DNA of 64,000 bases from Nostoc sp. S13 (GTDB taxonomy: Bacteria; Cyanobacteriota; Cyanobacteriia; Cyanobacteriales; Nostocaceae). The position numbers and the translations under genes were made by a program. The notes beneath the pieces were generated by a model. The model was given only the letters and a program-made list of their open reading frames with translations, ran no database searches and was not told the DNA's origin. The stretch spans positions 1 to 64,000 of the forward strand of contig NZ_JAQYWQ010000018.1 in NCBI RefSeq assembly GCF_029379315.1, written 5' to 3'. Shown piece after piece: positions 36,561-46,155 of this stretch; within the stretch, counting starts at the first letter, position 1, and every line of letters starts with the position of its first letter.

Positions 36561-38039
36561 ATGTCTTACGTCTCCCTGCTGAAAAATATACCAGAAATCT
36601 TAAGCCAGCCAATTGGGATAGCAGCTATAGCGTCTCTTGGCATTCACGGTGCGATCGCGATGATTGTGCCATTGATGCCTATGGATTCTAGCAAGCCCAA
36701 TCAAACAGCATCATCCAAAACAGTCGGACTTTTGGAATTGAGCCAAGCCGACCAAAACCGTTTGCCGCAAAGCACACCAAAAATTGGTTTACAACAATTT
36801 CCTCCAGTAGCGCCACTTTCTGCTCCGAACTTTGGCGGCCAAAGTATATTGCCCCCATTGGCACCAGCGCCATCCAGTCAGCTAGTACTGCCTCCACTAC
36901 CCGCATCATCGAATAACTATCGGGTTTCTTCCTTGCCTACAAGGCAGTCTTTGCGGATGATTCCTAGTGATAATTTGCGATTTGACACCTCTAAATTTGA
37001 CAGTTCTAAATACAATACCAGCGCCAAATTCACTCCATCAGTTCCTCGTGTGAATGAGAGTACCACCAAATACGAGCCACCTAAACCACTGGCTCTAAAT
37101 AGGTTGCCAGAATTGCAGTCGCAGAGAATACCTGATGATATTCTGCAAAATGCCCCATCTTCAAACTTATCTGACACTAGCCCCATTCCAACAGCACAGG
37201 GAAATAGGACTCTACAGATGACGCAACCAAGTAATGATGCGTCTAGAATTGCTCAAAACCCACTGATAAATTCTCTCAAACAAGCTCCAAGGGCTGGAGA
37301 TAGCTTAACCCTAACGAGGAGAACCACGCTCAAGACACCCGATTTATCTGGAAAAGGAACCGAACTGGCGATTGCCCAGCTAGACTCCTACGCAAACCTG
37401 AGAAAAGAAGTCCAGCAACAATACCCCAACGCTGAACAAAAACCAGTTATCCGCCAAACATTAGCCACAAATAAGCCGAATCTTGAAGGTGCTGTTTTGG
37501 GTGTATTAGTGGTAGATCGTGATGGCAAGGTCTTAGATATCAAGTTTCAAGACAAGTTAGTTTCCCCGGAATTGCAATTAAAAGCAAGACAATACTTCAA
37601 CAAGCAATCCCCCAAGGGAGATAGACGGATAAGTTCCTATCCATTTAACCTACGTTTCCAAAACAACACTAGTAACACTACTGGGACTCCATTATTATCT
37701 GCACCGGGAATCAATAACAATCGGCTTTCGCCCTCACCAACAGCTAGTTTTAAACCATTACCTGATCTGCAAATCAGAAATAACCAACCTTTGTCTTCAC
37801 CAGCAGGCACTCTCAAACCATTAGTTACACCGGGAGCCAATAGCAATCAGTCATTATCTGAACTCGGAATCAGAAACAATCAGCCCACGCCTTCATCGGC
37901 ATCTACTACTTCCGAACCGTTATTGTTGCCGAGAGTGAATAATAGTGAGCCGACGCCCTCTGCCGAATCGGAGCAAACATTAGTAGAACGGTTGCGCCAA
38001 GTGCAGGAAAACAGACAAAAGTCTAATCCAAAGAACTAA
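36561..38039 (+). CDS. TonB-like Pro/Ser/Asn-rich membrane protein
   Basis: A 492-residue protein with a short cytoplasmic start, one membrane anchor (about residues 15-40: PIGIAAIASLGIHGAIAMIV) and a long low-complexity periplasmic region rich in Pro, Ser, Asn and Leu. A small ordered region at about 300-370 reads GAVLGVLVVDRDGKVLDIKF, then SPELQLKARQYFNKQSP, resembling a TonB C-terminal fold. A further repetitive tail follows, with four related NNQPLSSP/NNQPTPSS-like segments. It may link the inner membrane to outer-membrane transporters, but no exbB/exbD is nearby. Confidence 0.6.
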   Translation: MSYVSLLKNIPEILSQPIGIAAIASLGIHGAIAMIVPLMPMDSSKPNQTASSKTVGLLELSQADQNRLPQSTPKIGLQQFPPVAPLSAPNFGGQSILPPLAPAPSSQLVLPPLPASSNNYRVSSLPTRQSLRMIPSDNLRFDTSKFDSSKYNTSAKFTPSVPRVNESTTKYEPPKPLALNRLPELQSQRIPDDILQNAPSSNLSDTSPIPTAQGNRTLQMTQPSNDASRIAQNPLINSLKQAPRAGDSLTLTRRTTLKTPDLSGKGTELAIAQLDSYANLRKEVQQQYPNAEQKPVIRQTLATNKPNLEGAVLGVLVVDRDGKVLDIKFQDKLVSPELQLKARQYFNKQSPKGDRRISSYPFNLRFQNNTSNTTGTPLLSAPGINNNRLSPSPTASFKPLPDLQIRNNQPLSSPAGTLKPLVTPGANSNQSLSELGIRNNQPTPSSASTTSEPLLLPRVNNSEPTPSAESEQTLVERLRQVQENRQKSNPKN

Positions 38040-38343
38040 TCACTTTCTGGTGATTTTGGATTAAAAAACAAGCTAAAAGCGATGAATGATAAAAATTGTG
38101 AATTTATCATTCATCTTGAAAATATCCTTTTTAGCAGTTGACGAATTAGCAATCGCTAGTTCGTCATCTATATAAGTAACTTTGAAGGTTCTAATAAGGA
38201 AATGCACTGAGGGATTTCCAATCAACAAATTATCCAATGTTGTGGGGTGGGCATCTCGCCTTTAATTACTGGCGGGCAATAGTTCGGCGTGAGCGCTCAG
38301 TCGAACGCTGCCCACGCCACAATAATTAGACGGTATAGCTAGT
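38040..38343. terminator. Terminator hairpin followed by an inverted-repeat element
   Basis: GATGAATGATAAA (38081-38093) and TTTATCATTCATC (38103-38115) form a 13-base stem after the TonB-like gene. At 38240-38324 a second structure has ends GTGGGGTGGGCA and TGCCCACGCCAC and the inner palindrome GAGCGCTC, a dispersed repeat. Confidence 0.65.
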
Positions 38344-38688
38344 TTACCAGCCTTGTTCTGCATTCTGAAAAACGTAAGCAGCTACCTCTAGAATCTCCTC
38401 AGAACTTAACTTACTTTTAAAGGCAGGCATGGCATTTTTCCCCTTTTGCACTTGGTGGATAATCGCCTGGATTGAGTCGCGATCATAATTTTCTAGGTAC
38501 TTTGACAATGCTTCCTTTTTCAAGGTTTTCTGGCTAATCAGGATGTTACCGCCACCTATATGGCAAGAAGCGCAGTTAGCCTCGAAAATTTTAGCACCGT
38601 TGGATGTTTCGGCAGCTAGTGCTGGACTAATAAATGTGAATTTGAATAGGGCGATCGCTAACAGTAGGATTAATAAAAGTATTCTCAA
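38344..38688 (-). CDS. petJ: Cytochrome c6 (or c6-like) with signal peptide
   Basis: Start placed at TTG 38688, with GAGGA a short distance upstream. It gives a clean signal peptide ([18 protein letters not shown], cleavage after SPALA); the longer frame to 38718 adds an atypical Cys-rich start. The mature protein of about 88 residues has the haem site [12 protein letters not shown] and the axial Met in [14 protein letters not shown], followed by [18 protein letters not shown]. It carries electrons from cytochrome b6f to photosystem I or oxidase in the lumen. Its neighbours are petE and psbV. A divergent c6 paralogue is possible. Confidence 0.87.
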   Translation of the reverse strand: MRILLLILLLAIALFKFTFISPALAAETSNGAKIFEANCASCHIGGGNILISQKTLKKEALSKYLENYDRDSIQAIIHQVQKGKNAMPAFKSKLSSEEILEVAAYVFQNAEQGW

Positions 38689-38933
38689 GAAAATTTCCTC
38701 GCAACAAGCCTCCAGCAAGAGTATAAACGCGATTAATCCCCGATGAAGTCAAATTTGATCAAAATTGGCTGTAACGAGTTCACCCCTCCATCACCACAAG
38801 TTACTTAGGGTCTTAGGCGGGGATAGGACTCGTTACTCACCATTTCTCGATTGTGTGCGTCACTCTAAGAGCGTGGCGTGTTGATATGAGCTAATTTCAC
38901 TGAGAAATCATCTTGTGTCAAAGGTTGGTGTTT

Positions 38934-39353
38934 CTAGCCTTGGACAGTGATTATACCAACCATACCAGCACCACGGTGAGGTTCACAGTAGAAGGTGTAG
39001 TCACCAGCAGCTGCGTCTGCGGGGAAGGTGGTTGTTTCCTTTTGACCAGGACTCATCAACAGCTTCTTATGAGACAGAGATTTCGCTAAATCAGCGCTCT
39101 TAGTGGGGTTTTTGGCAGCATCAAACACAACATTATGGGGAGGAACTTTGTTGTTCACCCATTCAATTGTATCGCCTGGTTTAACGGTCAACTTTTTCGG
39201 TTCAAATGCTAGCAGCCCTTTATCGCTGCCTAATTTCACCTTGTAAGTTTCAGCCGCAGCGCTGGGAGTAAAAATAGCGAAGCTGCTAACAACTAAAACG
39301 ATTGTCAACACAGCTAAACCAAGGCGTCGCCAGCTTGCCGAAATTAATTTCAT
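38934..39353 (-). CDS. petE: Plastocyanin
   Basis: A 139-residue precursor: signal peptide of about 34 residues (LAVLTIVLVVSSFAIF, ending PSAAA) and a mature blue-copper protein that carries electrons from cytochrome f to photosystem I. The copper ligands are seen: His in KVPPHNVVFD, then Cys, His and Met in YTFYCEPHRGAGMVGII. The length and the conserved LTVKPGDTIEWVNN fit cyanobacterial plastocyanin. It lies between a cytochrome c6 gene and psbV on one strand. The gaps of 245-380 bases suggest separate promoters, with copper control likely but not visible. Confidence 0.97.
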   Translation of the reverse strand: MKLISASWRRLGLAVLTIVLVVSSFAIFTPSAAAETYKVKLGSDKGLLAFEPKKLTVKPGDTIEWVNNKVPPHNVVFDAAKNPTKSADLAKSLSHKKLLMSPGQKETTTFPADAAAGDYTFYCEPHRGAGMVGIITVQG

Positions 39354-39735
39354 GGCTCTCTCCTAACAAACAATTTTTTTTTCCTTTCTCATTTTAAATA
39401 AAATCAACGCCAAATATGACAATCTGTCATAGATAGATTTTTTTTTTAAGAATGGGGAGCAATTTATTGCAAAAAGCTGGGCAATCAGTAATTAATACTA
39501 GACTGCTATAGCACAAAAAGCCTGTGAAGAAAGGTGAACAGTAAAATAAAAGATTTTTATTTTTTCTTTAGGAATATCGTGACTTTTCAAAAATTTTTTC
39601 TATCTCAAGCAGGAAGATTTTGTGCTGGGGTGAGAACGAAAGCAGCTAAAGTTTGCTGAAAACTGGGGAATGGGGAATGGGGAATGGATTTTTCCCTATG
39701 CCCTATTCCCAATGACACAGTACTAATTCAAGGAT
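39354..39735. other. Intergenic region upstream of petE
   Basis: About 380 bases: AT-rich, with a short (GGGGAAT)3 run at 39664-39687. It should hold the petE promoter. No gene was seen. Confidence 0.45.
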
Positions 39736-40227
39736 TTAGTAATAGATTTTTCCGCCTCCCCACTTAGTGCCAACGATTTTGGGTTGTAAAAGAATATGAC
39801 CAGCGATCGCCTCCAAGTCATCATCCGTCAGATTTCGCATTGTTGTGAAAATATCTGCGCTTTTGATACTGGGGTGAACTTCGGAAATCTCTTCTTCCCC
39901 GTCGTAAGTAGTGGGATTTTTCAGGTAATCCACTAAGCCTTCAACGTTGTTACGGTTGGGTGTTGCCAGTGCCAAATCGTCTGGAGCGAGTCCCACGTTT
40001 TGGTTTGTCTTGGTAACTCCCCCAGCATGACATTGGGCACAAGCGAAATTAAATAAGCGTTTGCCTTCTTTGACTTGTTTAAGGCTGAGTACAGTGGTCT
40101 CACCCTCAGTATTTAATGGCACTGTTCGGGTAGCTTTGTCCAGTTCAACTGCTGTCGCGCTACCGACAATCAACTGAAACGAGAGTAAAACAGTAACCAC
40201 AACAACGCCAATTAGTCTTCTAAACAT
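39736..40227 (-). CDS. psbV: Photosystem II cytochrome c-550
   Basis: A 163-residue precursor with a signal peptide (VVVVTVLLSFQLIVGSATA) and a mature protein of about 137 residues beginning VELDKATRTVPLN. The haem site is FNFACAQCHAGG and the second axial His is in ISEVHPSIKSADIFTTMRNL. It is an extrinsic lumenal subunit that stabilises the Mn cluster of photosystem II. Length and motifs are normal. Confidence 0.97.
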   Translation of the reverse strand: MFRRLIGVVVVTVLLSFQLIVGSATAVELDKATRTVPLNTEGETTVLSLKQVKEGKRLFNFACAQCHAGGVTKTNQNVGLAPDDLALATPNRNNVEGLVDYLKNPTTYDGEEEISEVHPSIKSADIFTTMRNLTDDDLEAIAGHILLQPKIVGTKWGGGKIYY

Positions 40228-40359
40228 GTTTCCCCTTAAAGATTTTGACGCTCAACACAGCTAAAAAAGCGATTCTCAATCTCCAAGCTACTAATAGCTA
40301 ATGACTCATGTTCTGTGTCATTAGCTATCAGTGATTAGCCAAAGCTCCGAGATAACCCT

Positions 40360-40575
40360 TCAGGTGATCTCGTTATCACCCTCCAAGTCGCTAGTCCCTT
40401 TTGGGCGTGTTTCAGACGATATTTGGGAAATAATTGCCTTTGCATCTTCTAACGCCAAACGGGTTTTTTGGTGTTTGTAGGCGATTCCCAGTTGGTTACA
40501 CAGAGAAAACACTTTTTCTACAGGAATGCTGTAGTCGGCTGCTATCTCTGCGATCGATAGGTCTCCAAAACCCAT
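40360..40575 (-). CDS. Small helix-turn-helix-like protein
   Basis: A 71-residue protein upstream of psbV on the same strand. SIAEIAADYSIPVEKVFSLC, then NQLGIAYKHQKTRLALEDAK, resembles the small helical domain found at the N-terminus of translation factor IF-2 and in some DNA-binding proteins. The tail is acidic. About 130 bases separate it from psbV. The role is unknown. Confidence 0.6.
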   Translation of the reverse strand: MGFGDLSIAEIAADYSIPVEKVFSLCNQLGIAYKHQKTRLALEDAKAIISQISSETRPKGTSDLEGDNEIT

Positions 40576-40666
40576 AGTGCTTGTTAACTGATAGATAGAG
40601 ATTGAGTCGCTGTAATACCAATATCACGTTAGGAGTGCAATTTGTTGCCCAAAATACTGTTTAGGG

Positions 40667-40786
40667 AATGGGGAGTGGGGAGTGGGAAGTAGGGGGATGA
40701 GGGAGACAAGGGACAAGGGGACAAGGGGACAAGGGGAATAAATCCATGCCCAATGCCCAATGCCCTATGCCCTATGCCCTATGCTG
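40667..40786. repeat. Tandem repeats GGGGACAA and ATGCCCAATGCC
   Basis: Runs of GGGGAGT, GGGGACAA and CCCAATG/CCCTATG heptamers between the HTH-like gene and the permease gene. Confidence 0.85.
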
Positions 40787-40787
40787 A

Positions 40788-41624
40788 TTAACCTTTTCCC
40801 CCGGTAAAGGTGACGCTTTGAATAAAGTAACGATTAAAAAAGGTGTAAATGCCTAAAGCTGGCAAGGTGAAGACCATAGAAGCCGCCATAATGTAGTTCC
40901 AATAGCTAATGTATTGACCTTTGAAGGTGTTCAGCCCTAAAGGGAGGGTAAACATTTCTGGGTCAAATAGGATAACTATAGGCAGTAAAAAATTATTCCA
41001 ACTCCCCATGAACACAAAAACCGCCTGTGCTGCTAGTGCTGGTTTTGCTAGAGGTAAAACAATATGTCGGAAAATTCCAAAGGTATTTAAGCCATCCAGT
41101 TGCGCTGCTTCTTCTAGTTCTTTAGGAAAATTAACAAAAAATTGCCGCATCATAAAGATAAAAGTGGCATTAACCATGCTAGGCACAATCATGCCTTGGT
41201 AAGAATTCAGCCAGCCGATCGCTTTTAAAATCAAAAATGTGGGAATTAGGGTGATTTGCGCCGGGACTGCCAGTACAGCCAAAATTAGGAAGAACCAAAA
41301 GCGTTTACCAACAAAGCGGAGTCTTGCCAAGGCATAACCAGCCATTGAATTTAACAACAAGTTTAAAAGCGTGACGCTGACGGCAATCACCACACTGTTG
41401 AACAACCAGCGCCAAAATAGTGGTTCTTGGAGAAAGATTTGCCTGTAGTTATCGAGAGTAAAATTCTTGGGGAGAAAATTGGCTTGGGCGCTGACAATCT
41501 CTGATAGCGGCTTAAATGATGCTGAAAGTGCCCAGAGAAAGGGAATTATGGTGACGATCGCATAGAGTGTCAGCAAGAGGTATAACAAGACTTTAAGCCA
41601 GGATAAGCCAGAGATATTAGTCAA
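40788..41624 (-). CDS. Sugar ABC-transporter permease (MalG type)
   Basis: A 278-residue inner-membrane permease with six segments. The EAA loop that contacts the ATPase is visible as EEAAQLDGLNTFGIFRHIVL, then PLAKPAL. The N-terminal segment LLYLLLTLYAIVTIIPFLWA and the SVTFTGGKG tail are typical of MalG/CUT1 permeases. Its start overlaps the preceding permease gene by four bases. It imports a sugar or polyol with 41621-42580 and probably the binding protein at 46979-48232. No ATPase gene is in the window. Confidence 0.9.
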   Translation of the reverse strand: MTNISGLSWLKVLLYLLLTLYAIVTIIPFLWALSASFKPLSEIVSAQANFLPKNFTLDNYRQIFLQEPLFWRWLFNSVVIAVSVTLLNLLLNSMAGYALARLRFVGKRFWFFLILAVLAVPAQITLIPTFLILKAIGWLNSYQGMIVPSMVNATFIFMMRQFFVNFPKELEEAAQLDGLNTFGIFRHIVLPLAKPALAAQAVFVFMGSWNNFLLPIVILFDPEMFTLPLGLNTFKGQYISYWNYIMAASMVFTLPALGIYTFFNRYFIQSVTFTGGKG

Positions 41625-42580
41625 ATCCGTTCCCCTCCAAAAAGTCGCCGCTGAATCAAAGTGATGGCAATGATCACTGCTGCCAACAAAAATGCGATCG
41701 CAGCTGCATATCCCATTTGTAAATTCCGAAACACAGCTTGGTAAATTAGCAGCACCACAGTTAAGGTAGCGTTGTTTGGCCCGCCAGTACCGCCAGAGAA
41801 GATGTAAGACTGGTCAAAAAGTTGAAAAGTACCAATTACCCCTACTGCTACCACAAAGAAAGTTACAGGCTTCAGCAAGGGAAGAGTAATGTAGATAAAT
41901 TGCTGCCACCCATTTGCGCCATCGAGTTCCGCCGCCTCATAAAGTGTTTGGGGTATATCCTGCAACGCCGCCAGATAAATCACCATGAAAAACGGTGCGG
42001 TTGACCAAATGTTCATGATCATAATCCCTTTGAGCGCAACTGCTGGATCACCTAACCAGTTATAAGTAGGTAGCCCCACAAAAGCAAGAAAATCGTTTAG
42101 TAGCCCATCAGTGTTATAAATCCACATGAAGATCAGCGTCAGCACTGTTGAAGAAGTGACTGTGGGCAAAAAGTAGAGGATGCGCCACCAGTTTTTACCG
42201 CGAATCCCAGAATTCAGAGTTACCGCCAGAATTAAAGCTAGGACTGTTTGAATTGGCACAACAATGGCGACATATTCGGCTGTGTTTCTCAAAGCAATCC
42301 AAACTCGTTCATCTTCAACTAATCGTGTGAAGTTGCGAAAACCGATGAACTCGTACTCAATACCGCCAAGGAGTTGAACTTTTTGCAGGGAAAGAAAAAC
42401 GGCGTAGAGAATAGGTAAGACTACAAAAGTCCCTAAGACCAGAATGGTGGGCATCATGAACATATACCCAGCCAAGTATTCTGTGATATTCCACCTGGGG
42501 TTACTCCGCCGCCTACTAATTTCAAACACTATTGAACCTCCATCTAATCCAGCACTAACCCGGCTGTAGCGATGGGTCAT
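41621..42580 (-). CDS. Sugar ABC-transporter permease (MalF/UgpA type)
   Basis: A 319-residue permease with six membrane segments after a basic cytoplasmic start. The EAA motif is YEAAELDGANGWQQFIYITL, then PLLKPVTFF. A periplasmic loop follows the first segment (LQKVQLLGGIEYEFIGFRNF). It forms the heterodimer with the MalG-type protein encoded next. In many CUT1 operons the binding-protein gene directly precedes this one. Here the nearest candidate is 4.4 kb upstream. Confidence 0.9.
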   Translation of the reverse strand: MTHRYSRVSAGLDGGSIVFEISRRRSNPRWNITEYLAGYMFMMPTILVLGTFVVLPILYAVFLSLQKVQLLGGIEYEFIGFRNFTRLVEDERVWIALRNTAEYVAIVVPIQTVLALILAVTLNSGIRGKNWWRILYFLPTVTSSTVLTLIFMWIYNTDGLLNDFLAFVGLPTYNWLGDPAVALKGIMIMNIWSTAPFFMVIYLAALQDIPQTLYEAAELDGANGWQQFIYITLPLLKPVTFFVVAVGVIGTFQLFDQSYIFSGGTGGPNNATLTVVLLIYQAVFRNLQMGYAAAIAFLLAAVIIAITLIQRRLFGGERI

Positions 42581-42726
42581 GCATGATTATTTATCGTACT
42601 CCTGACTTCTGAATTCTGTTCAAGAAAAAATTGCCAGTTTTATCAAAGGATTATTCATTGTAACTGCTCGTAATATATTGTACGGTTTGTGTGAAAATCG
42701 ATTTTTTTTGAAAGTGGAGATTTTAA

Positions 42727-43377
42727 ATGATATTTAATTCACTCAAAATGTGGATTGTTCCACTAGTTATGACCTCAGTTAGTCTTTGCTCAAATCTAGA
42801 CAGAGCAACAGGACAGACTATTTATCCATTTATTGGCAACTATCGGACAACAGTGAATATTACGCCTATTTCAGGCAACGTTTCCCAGGTATTTGAGGTT
42901 GGTTTGAGTGATGATGCCCCCGATGATTTAGGATTATACAAAGGTTTGACATACTCCGTGATTGATGACAAGGGAAATCTCACTTTTAATAATAATCCAG
43001 AAGTATTTGGTGTCCAAGGTTTTCCATTAGGCTACATCGTGTTTGGCGGCGGTGCTAACAAGTTATTTGGAACTAGTGATGCTAGTGCTTTAGTGAATTT
43101 TAAAACCCTCACAGGTAAAGGCTCTGGCATCGTCAATATCACTGACGGTGAGGGCATATTCAAAAACGCTACAAGCACACTGTTGTTCTCCGAAGAAGAC
43201 ATAGTTAATTTGGGACCAACTATTACCTTGAATGGTCTGGCTTTAGTCAGTGGTTCTATCAAAGTTCCTCAAGAAGTTCCAGAACCAACAACCATCATGG
43301 GGACAGTAATAGTATTTGGTGGATTAGCTGTTGGTTCCTTTGCAAAGCGAAAGAGAACTGTTAGAAAACAACATTAG
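42727..43377 (+). CDS. PEP-CTERM sorting-domain exported protein
   Basis: A 216-residue protein with an N-terminal signal (MWIVPLVMTSVSLCSNLDRA) and the C-terminal tripartite tag: VPEPTTIMG, a hydrophobic helix (TVIVFGGLAVGSFA) and the basic tail KRKRTVRK. PEP-CTERM proteins are recognised by an exosortase and placed at the cell surface. The middle is an uncharacterised beta-rich domain (GNYRTTVNITPISGNVSQVF, VNFKTLTGKGSGIVNITDGE). It is divergent from the permease operon. The partner exosortase is not in the window. Confidence 0.85.
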   Translation: MIFNSLKMWIVPLVMTSVSLCSNLDRATGQTIYPFIGNYRTTVNITPISGNVSQVFEVGLSDDAPDDLGLYKGLTYSVIDDKGNLTFNNNPEVFGVQGFPLGYIVFGGGANKLFGTSDASALVNFKTLTGKGSGIVNITDGEGIFKNATSTLLFSEEDIVNLGPTITLNGLALVSGSIKVPQEVPEPTTIMGTVIVFGGLAVGSFAKRKRTVRKQH

Positions 43378-43439
43378 TGGCAAAGATTAAAGTATTCATA
43401 AACGCTTTAATTCTTATTATGGATGCTTTTATGTTTAGA

Positions 43440-43833
43440 ATATCGGAACTTCGTGTTCAGAACTCGGAACTTTGTGCTCAGAACTCAGAACTTCGTGTTC
43501 AGAACTCGGAACTTTGTGCTTAGAACTCAGAACTTCGTGTTCAGAACTCGGAATTTTGTGCTTAGAACTCAGAACTTCGTGTTCAGAACTCGGAACTTTG
43601 TGCTTAGAACTCAGAACTTCGTGTTCAGAACTCGGAATTTTGTGCTTAGAACTCAGAACTTCGTGTTCAGAACTCGGAACTTTGTGCTTAGAACTCAGAA
43701 CTTCGTGTTCAGAACTCGGAACTTTGTGCTCAGAACTTGGAACTTCGTGTTCAGAACTCGGAATTTCGTGCTCAGAACTCGGAACTTTGTGCTCAGAACT
43801 TGGAACTTCGTGCTCAGAACTCGGAACTTCCAG
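43440..43833. repeat. 21-bp tandem repeat array, about 19 units
   Basis: Alternating 21-base units AACTCGGAACTTTGTGCTYA + G and AACTCAGAACTTCGTGTTCA + G run for almost 400 bases. Because 21 is a multiple of three, the array is open in two plus-strand frames, which would give heptapeptides such as RTQNFVF and CSELGTL. Neither has a ribosome site or ordinary composition. I treat it as non-coding. Confidence 0.92.
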
Positions 43834-43895
43834 AATTCGAGAATAAATGAAGACTTAGGTTCAAGGAATATGAGACTCTACTTACAATCTCACCT

Positions 43896-44786
43896 TTAGA
43901 GGGCTGTTTCGACACGATTCAAAAATTCGCCTAAGACTTGTAGGAATCGTTCTGTCTCTTCCAGATGAGGCATATGTGAACTGTTTTCAAACAGTACCCA
44001 CTCAGAGCCAGAAATACCCTGGTGAACTGTTTCAACACAAGTAGGCGTAACCTCATCGTAGCGACCTGAAAGCAGCAGTGTAGGCACAACAATTTCACCG
44101 AGGCGGTCTTGAATATTCCAGTCGATGATTTTGCCTGCACCCCGAAACTCTGTACCAACTTTGCTGTAAGCTCTAGTTAAGCTGCTGGGCCAAGGATCTA
44201 CTCGGCAAAGAAAAGAATGGTTGAATACCTCCATTGCCTGTTTGTATTCGGCGTCTTGGGTGTTACCATCAGCTTCGTGCTTACTAATGATTTGTTGTAC
44301 TTCGATTGGTAGCTCATTCATCAGGCTATAAGCTTCAGTTACAAATTGTCGAATGCTAGAAGGTGTGCTAGCTAGAACGAGGCTGACTAGCCCAGTGGGT
44401 TGAGAAAGGGCATGTTCCAGTGCTAAACAACCGCCCCATGATTGCCCAAATAGATGAATTTGGTCTAAATTTAAGGCACTGCGGACGGCGAAGAGTTCTT
44501 CTTTGAACAAATCAATGGAATACAATTTTGGATCTGTAGGGCGATCGCTATTACCACACCCTAATTGATCGTAAAAAATAACTCGCCTTCCCGTTGCGGC
44601 GATGCCTGCGGCGGGCGTAGCCAACGCTTCCAAAGGTTCTAAGTAGTCGTGGGGTACTCCTGGGCCTCCGTGAAGACACAGCAGCGGTAGCTTGCCAGGT
44701 TCTTCTAGGTCTGGTTTAACGATGCGATACCATACCTGATGACCACGGAATGAAATAAAGTCTTCAATGGCAAAAGTATTAGACAT
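43896..44786 (-). CDS. Proline-iminopeptidase-like alpha/beta hydrolase with an in-frame repeat insertion
   Basis: Start taken at ATG 44786 (MSNTFAIEDFISFRGHQVWY) rather than 44819. The 296-residue enzyme has the oxyanion motif LCLHGGPGVPHDYLEPLEAL, the nucleophile elbow HLFGQSWGGCLALEHAL, an acid in LSGRYDEVTP and a His in NSSHMPHLEE. These fit proline iminopeptidases that clip N-terminal residues from peptides. The segment TPAAGIA near residue 58 is encoded by a 21-base dispersed repeat inserted between EALA and ATGRRVIFYDQLG without changing frame. The insertion lies in a surface loop, so activity may persist. Confidence 0.82.
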   Translation of the reverse strand: MSNTFAIEDFISFRGHQVWYRIVKPDLEEPGKLPLLCLHGGPGVPHDYLEPLEALATPAAGIAATGRRVIFYDQLGCGNSDRPTDPKLYSIDLFKEELFAVRSALNLDQIHLFGQSWGGCLALEHALSQPTGLVSLVLASTPSSIRQFVTEAYSLMNELPIEVQQIISKHEADGNTQDAEYKQAMEVFNHSFLCRVDPWPSSLTRAYSKVGTEFRGAGKIIDWNIQDRLGEIVVPTLLLSGRYDEVTPTCVETVHQGISGSEWVLFENSSHMPHLEETERFLQVLGEFLNRVETAL

Positions 44787-44842
44787 GGCACAAAAATTAT
44801 TTGACATTATAATAGTCAACTATACGTAGACAAAAACAGCAA

Positions 44843-46143
44843 ATGGGTATCATCCACCCAAGAATAATTGATTACCACGGCATTTCAGCAACCCAAGCAC
44901 AGCTAGATTTTGCCATAGCATTTATAGATGAAGATATTCCCCTTTACGTTGACCCTTTTCTTTTATGGAAGTCTCCCTCACAACAAGACCAATCACTTCA
45001 TACCTCTATAATTAATTGCTTTAATAACTTAAACTTTCTTGTTCAGAAAGGCAAAATAAATCAGGCTCGTGACATCCTCATTTTTGCATCTGAATGCCAA
45101 GAGATTGGACTTGGATTGTCAAAAAACCGAAAAGGTATAAAAATTAGCCGTAATAAAGCAGATGAAATTATCTCTCTATTTCAGAAAATTCCTGTATATG
45201 GAAAATACGGATTTCTTCAAAGTGAACAAATCCAGTTTTATATAGATGGAATTGCGAAAGATCGGATCAGTGATATTTGTTGTAACTTTATTAAATCATT
45301 TCTGATAGACTTTACAATCGACCAATGTAAACAAGTAGGAATACCAATTAATAAAGCTGTTGTTTCTGGACTTTATGACTACCGTAAGAACTCATTTATC
45401 CTAGATCAGGAAATTACATTGCCTGTCAATCCTGAAACCAAAGAGCCTTTAATTTTTGTTCCTAAGAGATGGCTAAAATTTTCTCCGTGGATCAACTTTG
45501 AAGACTACTTTAAGGATTACTGTCCTCGTGATGAAATTTTTAATCCTGGTGAACCAGAAGAACGCGTTAAGGTTCTAAACTTCAACAGAGAGAATTATGG
45601 CATTGTTCAGGAATATATCAAGGTAAAAGAGCGAACTCAGGACGACTGTAAAAACGATCCGCTCTTTAAACAGATTCCCGTCTTGTCCGCTAAACGAAAA
45701 TTAGGTGAAATACAAAAGCTACCAACAGGAAAGACGAATGAAGCAGACATTAAATACGAAAATTATATCTGTCAACTTCTTGCATCGCTTTTCTATCCAG
45801 ACCTTGACTTTGCAGCAAAACAGAGTCGTACAGAATCTGGAAGACTGATTCGAGACCTGATTTTTTACAATAATAGATCAATTGATTTTCTTCAAGAGAT
45901 TCATCAAGACTATATCTTGATTCTGGTCTTGGTAAGTTTGGTGTTCTCGTGACAAGAAACCCTCTCTCAAAAGCAATGTTGGGCAATACTATTGATTTAT
46001 GGTCTGGACAAAGGCGATGTATCATTACGCTTACAGATGAGGATATATCGTTAATGGTTAATATTTTTGAGAGTAAGCAGCGCTCACCAATTGATGTTCT
46101 CAAAAAGAAGTATGTGGAATTTCGTCGAACTTGTCCCTCATGA
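44843..46143 (+). pseudogene. Decayed PD-(D/E)XK-like nuclease / restriction-type protein with core deletion
   Basis: Two frames belong to one protein. The first (44843-45952) holds the N-terminal domain (PRIIDYHGISATQAQLDFAI, then PLYVDPFLLWKSP) and runs to RTESGRLIRDLIFYNNRSID, then FLQEIHQDY, after which the sequence becomes nonsense. The second resumes as DSGLGKFGVLVTRNPLSKAM and ends KKKYVEFRRTCPS (46143). The missing piece is where a D..ExK nuclease core and following helix would be expected, so an internal deletion plus frameshift is likely. It sits in accessory DNA next to two small related proteins. The defence role is inference. Confidence 0.55.
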
Positions 46144-46155
46144 AAGCAAGAATAT

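Noticed and set aside
43440-43833. CRISPR array
   Set aside because: Units are contiguous 21-mers without unique spacers, and no cas gene is present in the window.
43423-43899. 158- and 124-residue frames with heptapeptide repeats
   Set aside because: They exist only because a 21-base tandem repeat has no stop in two frames. There is no ribosome site and both frames cannot be real.
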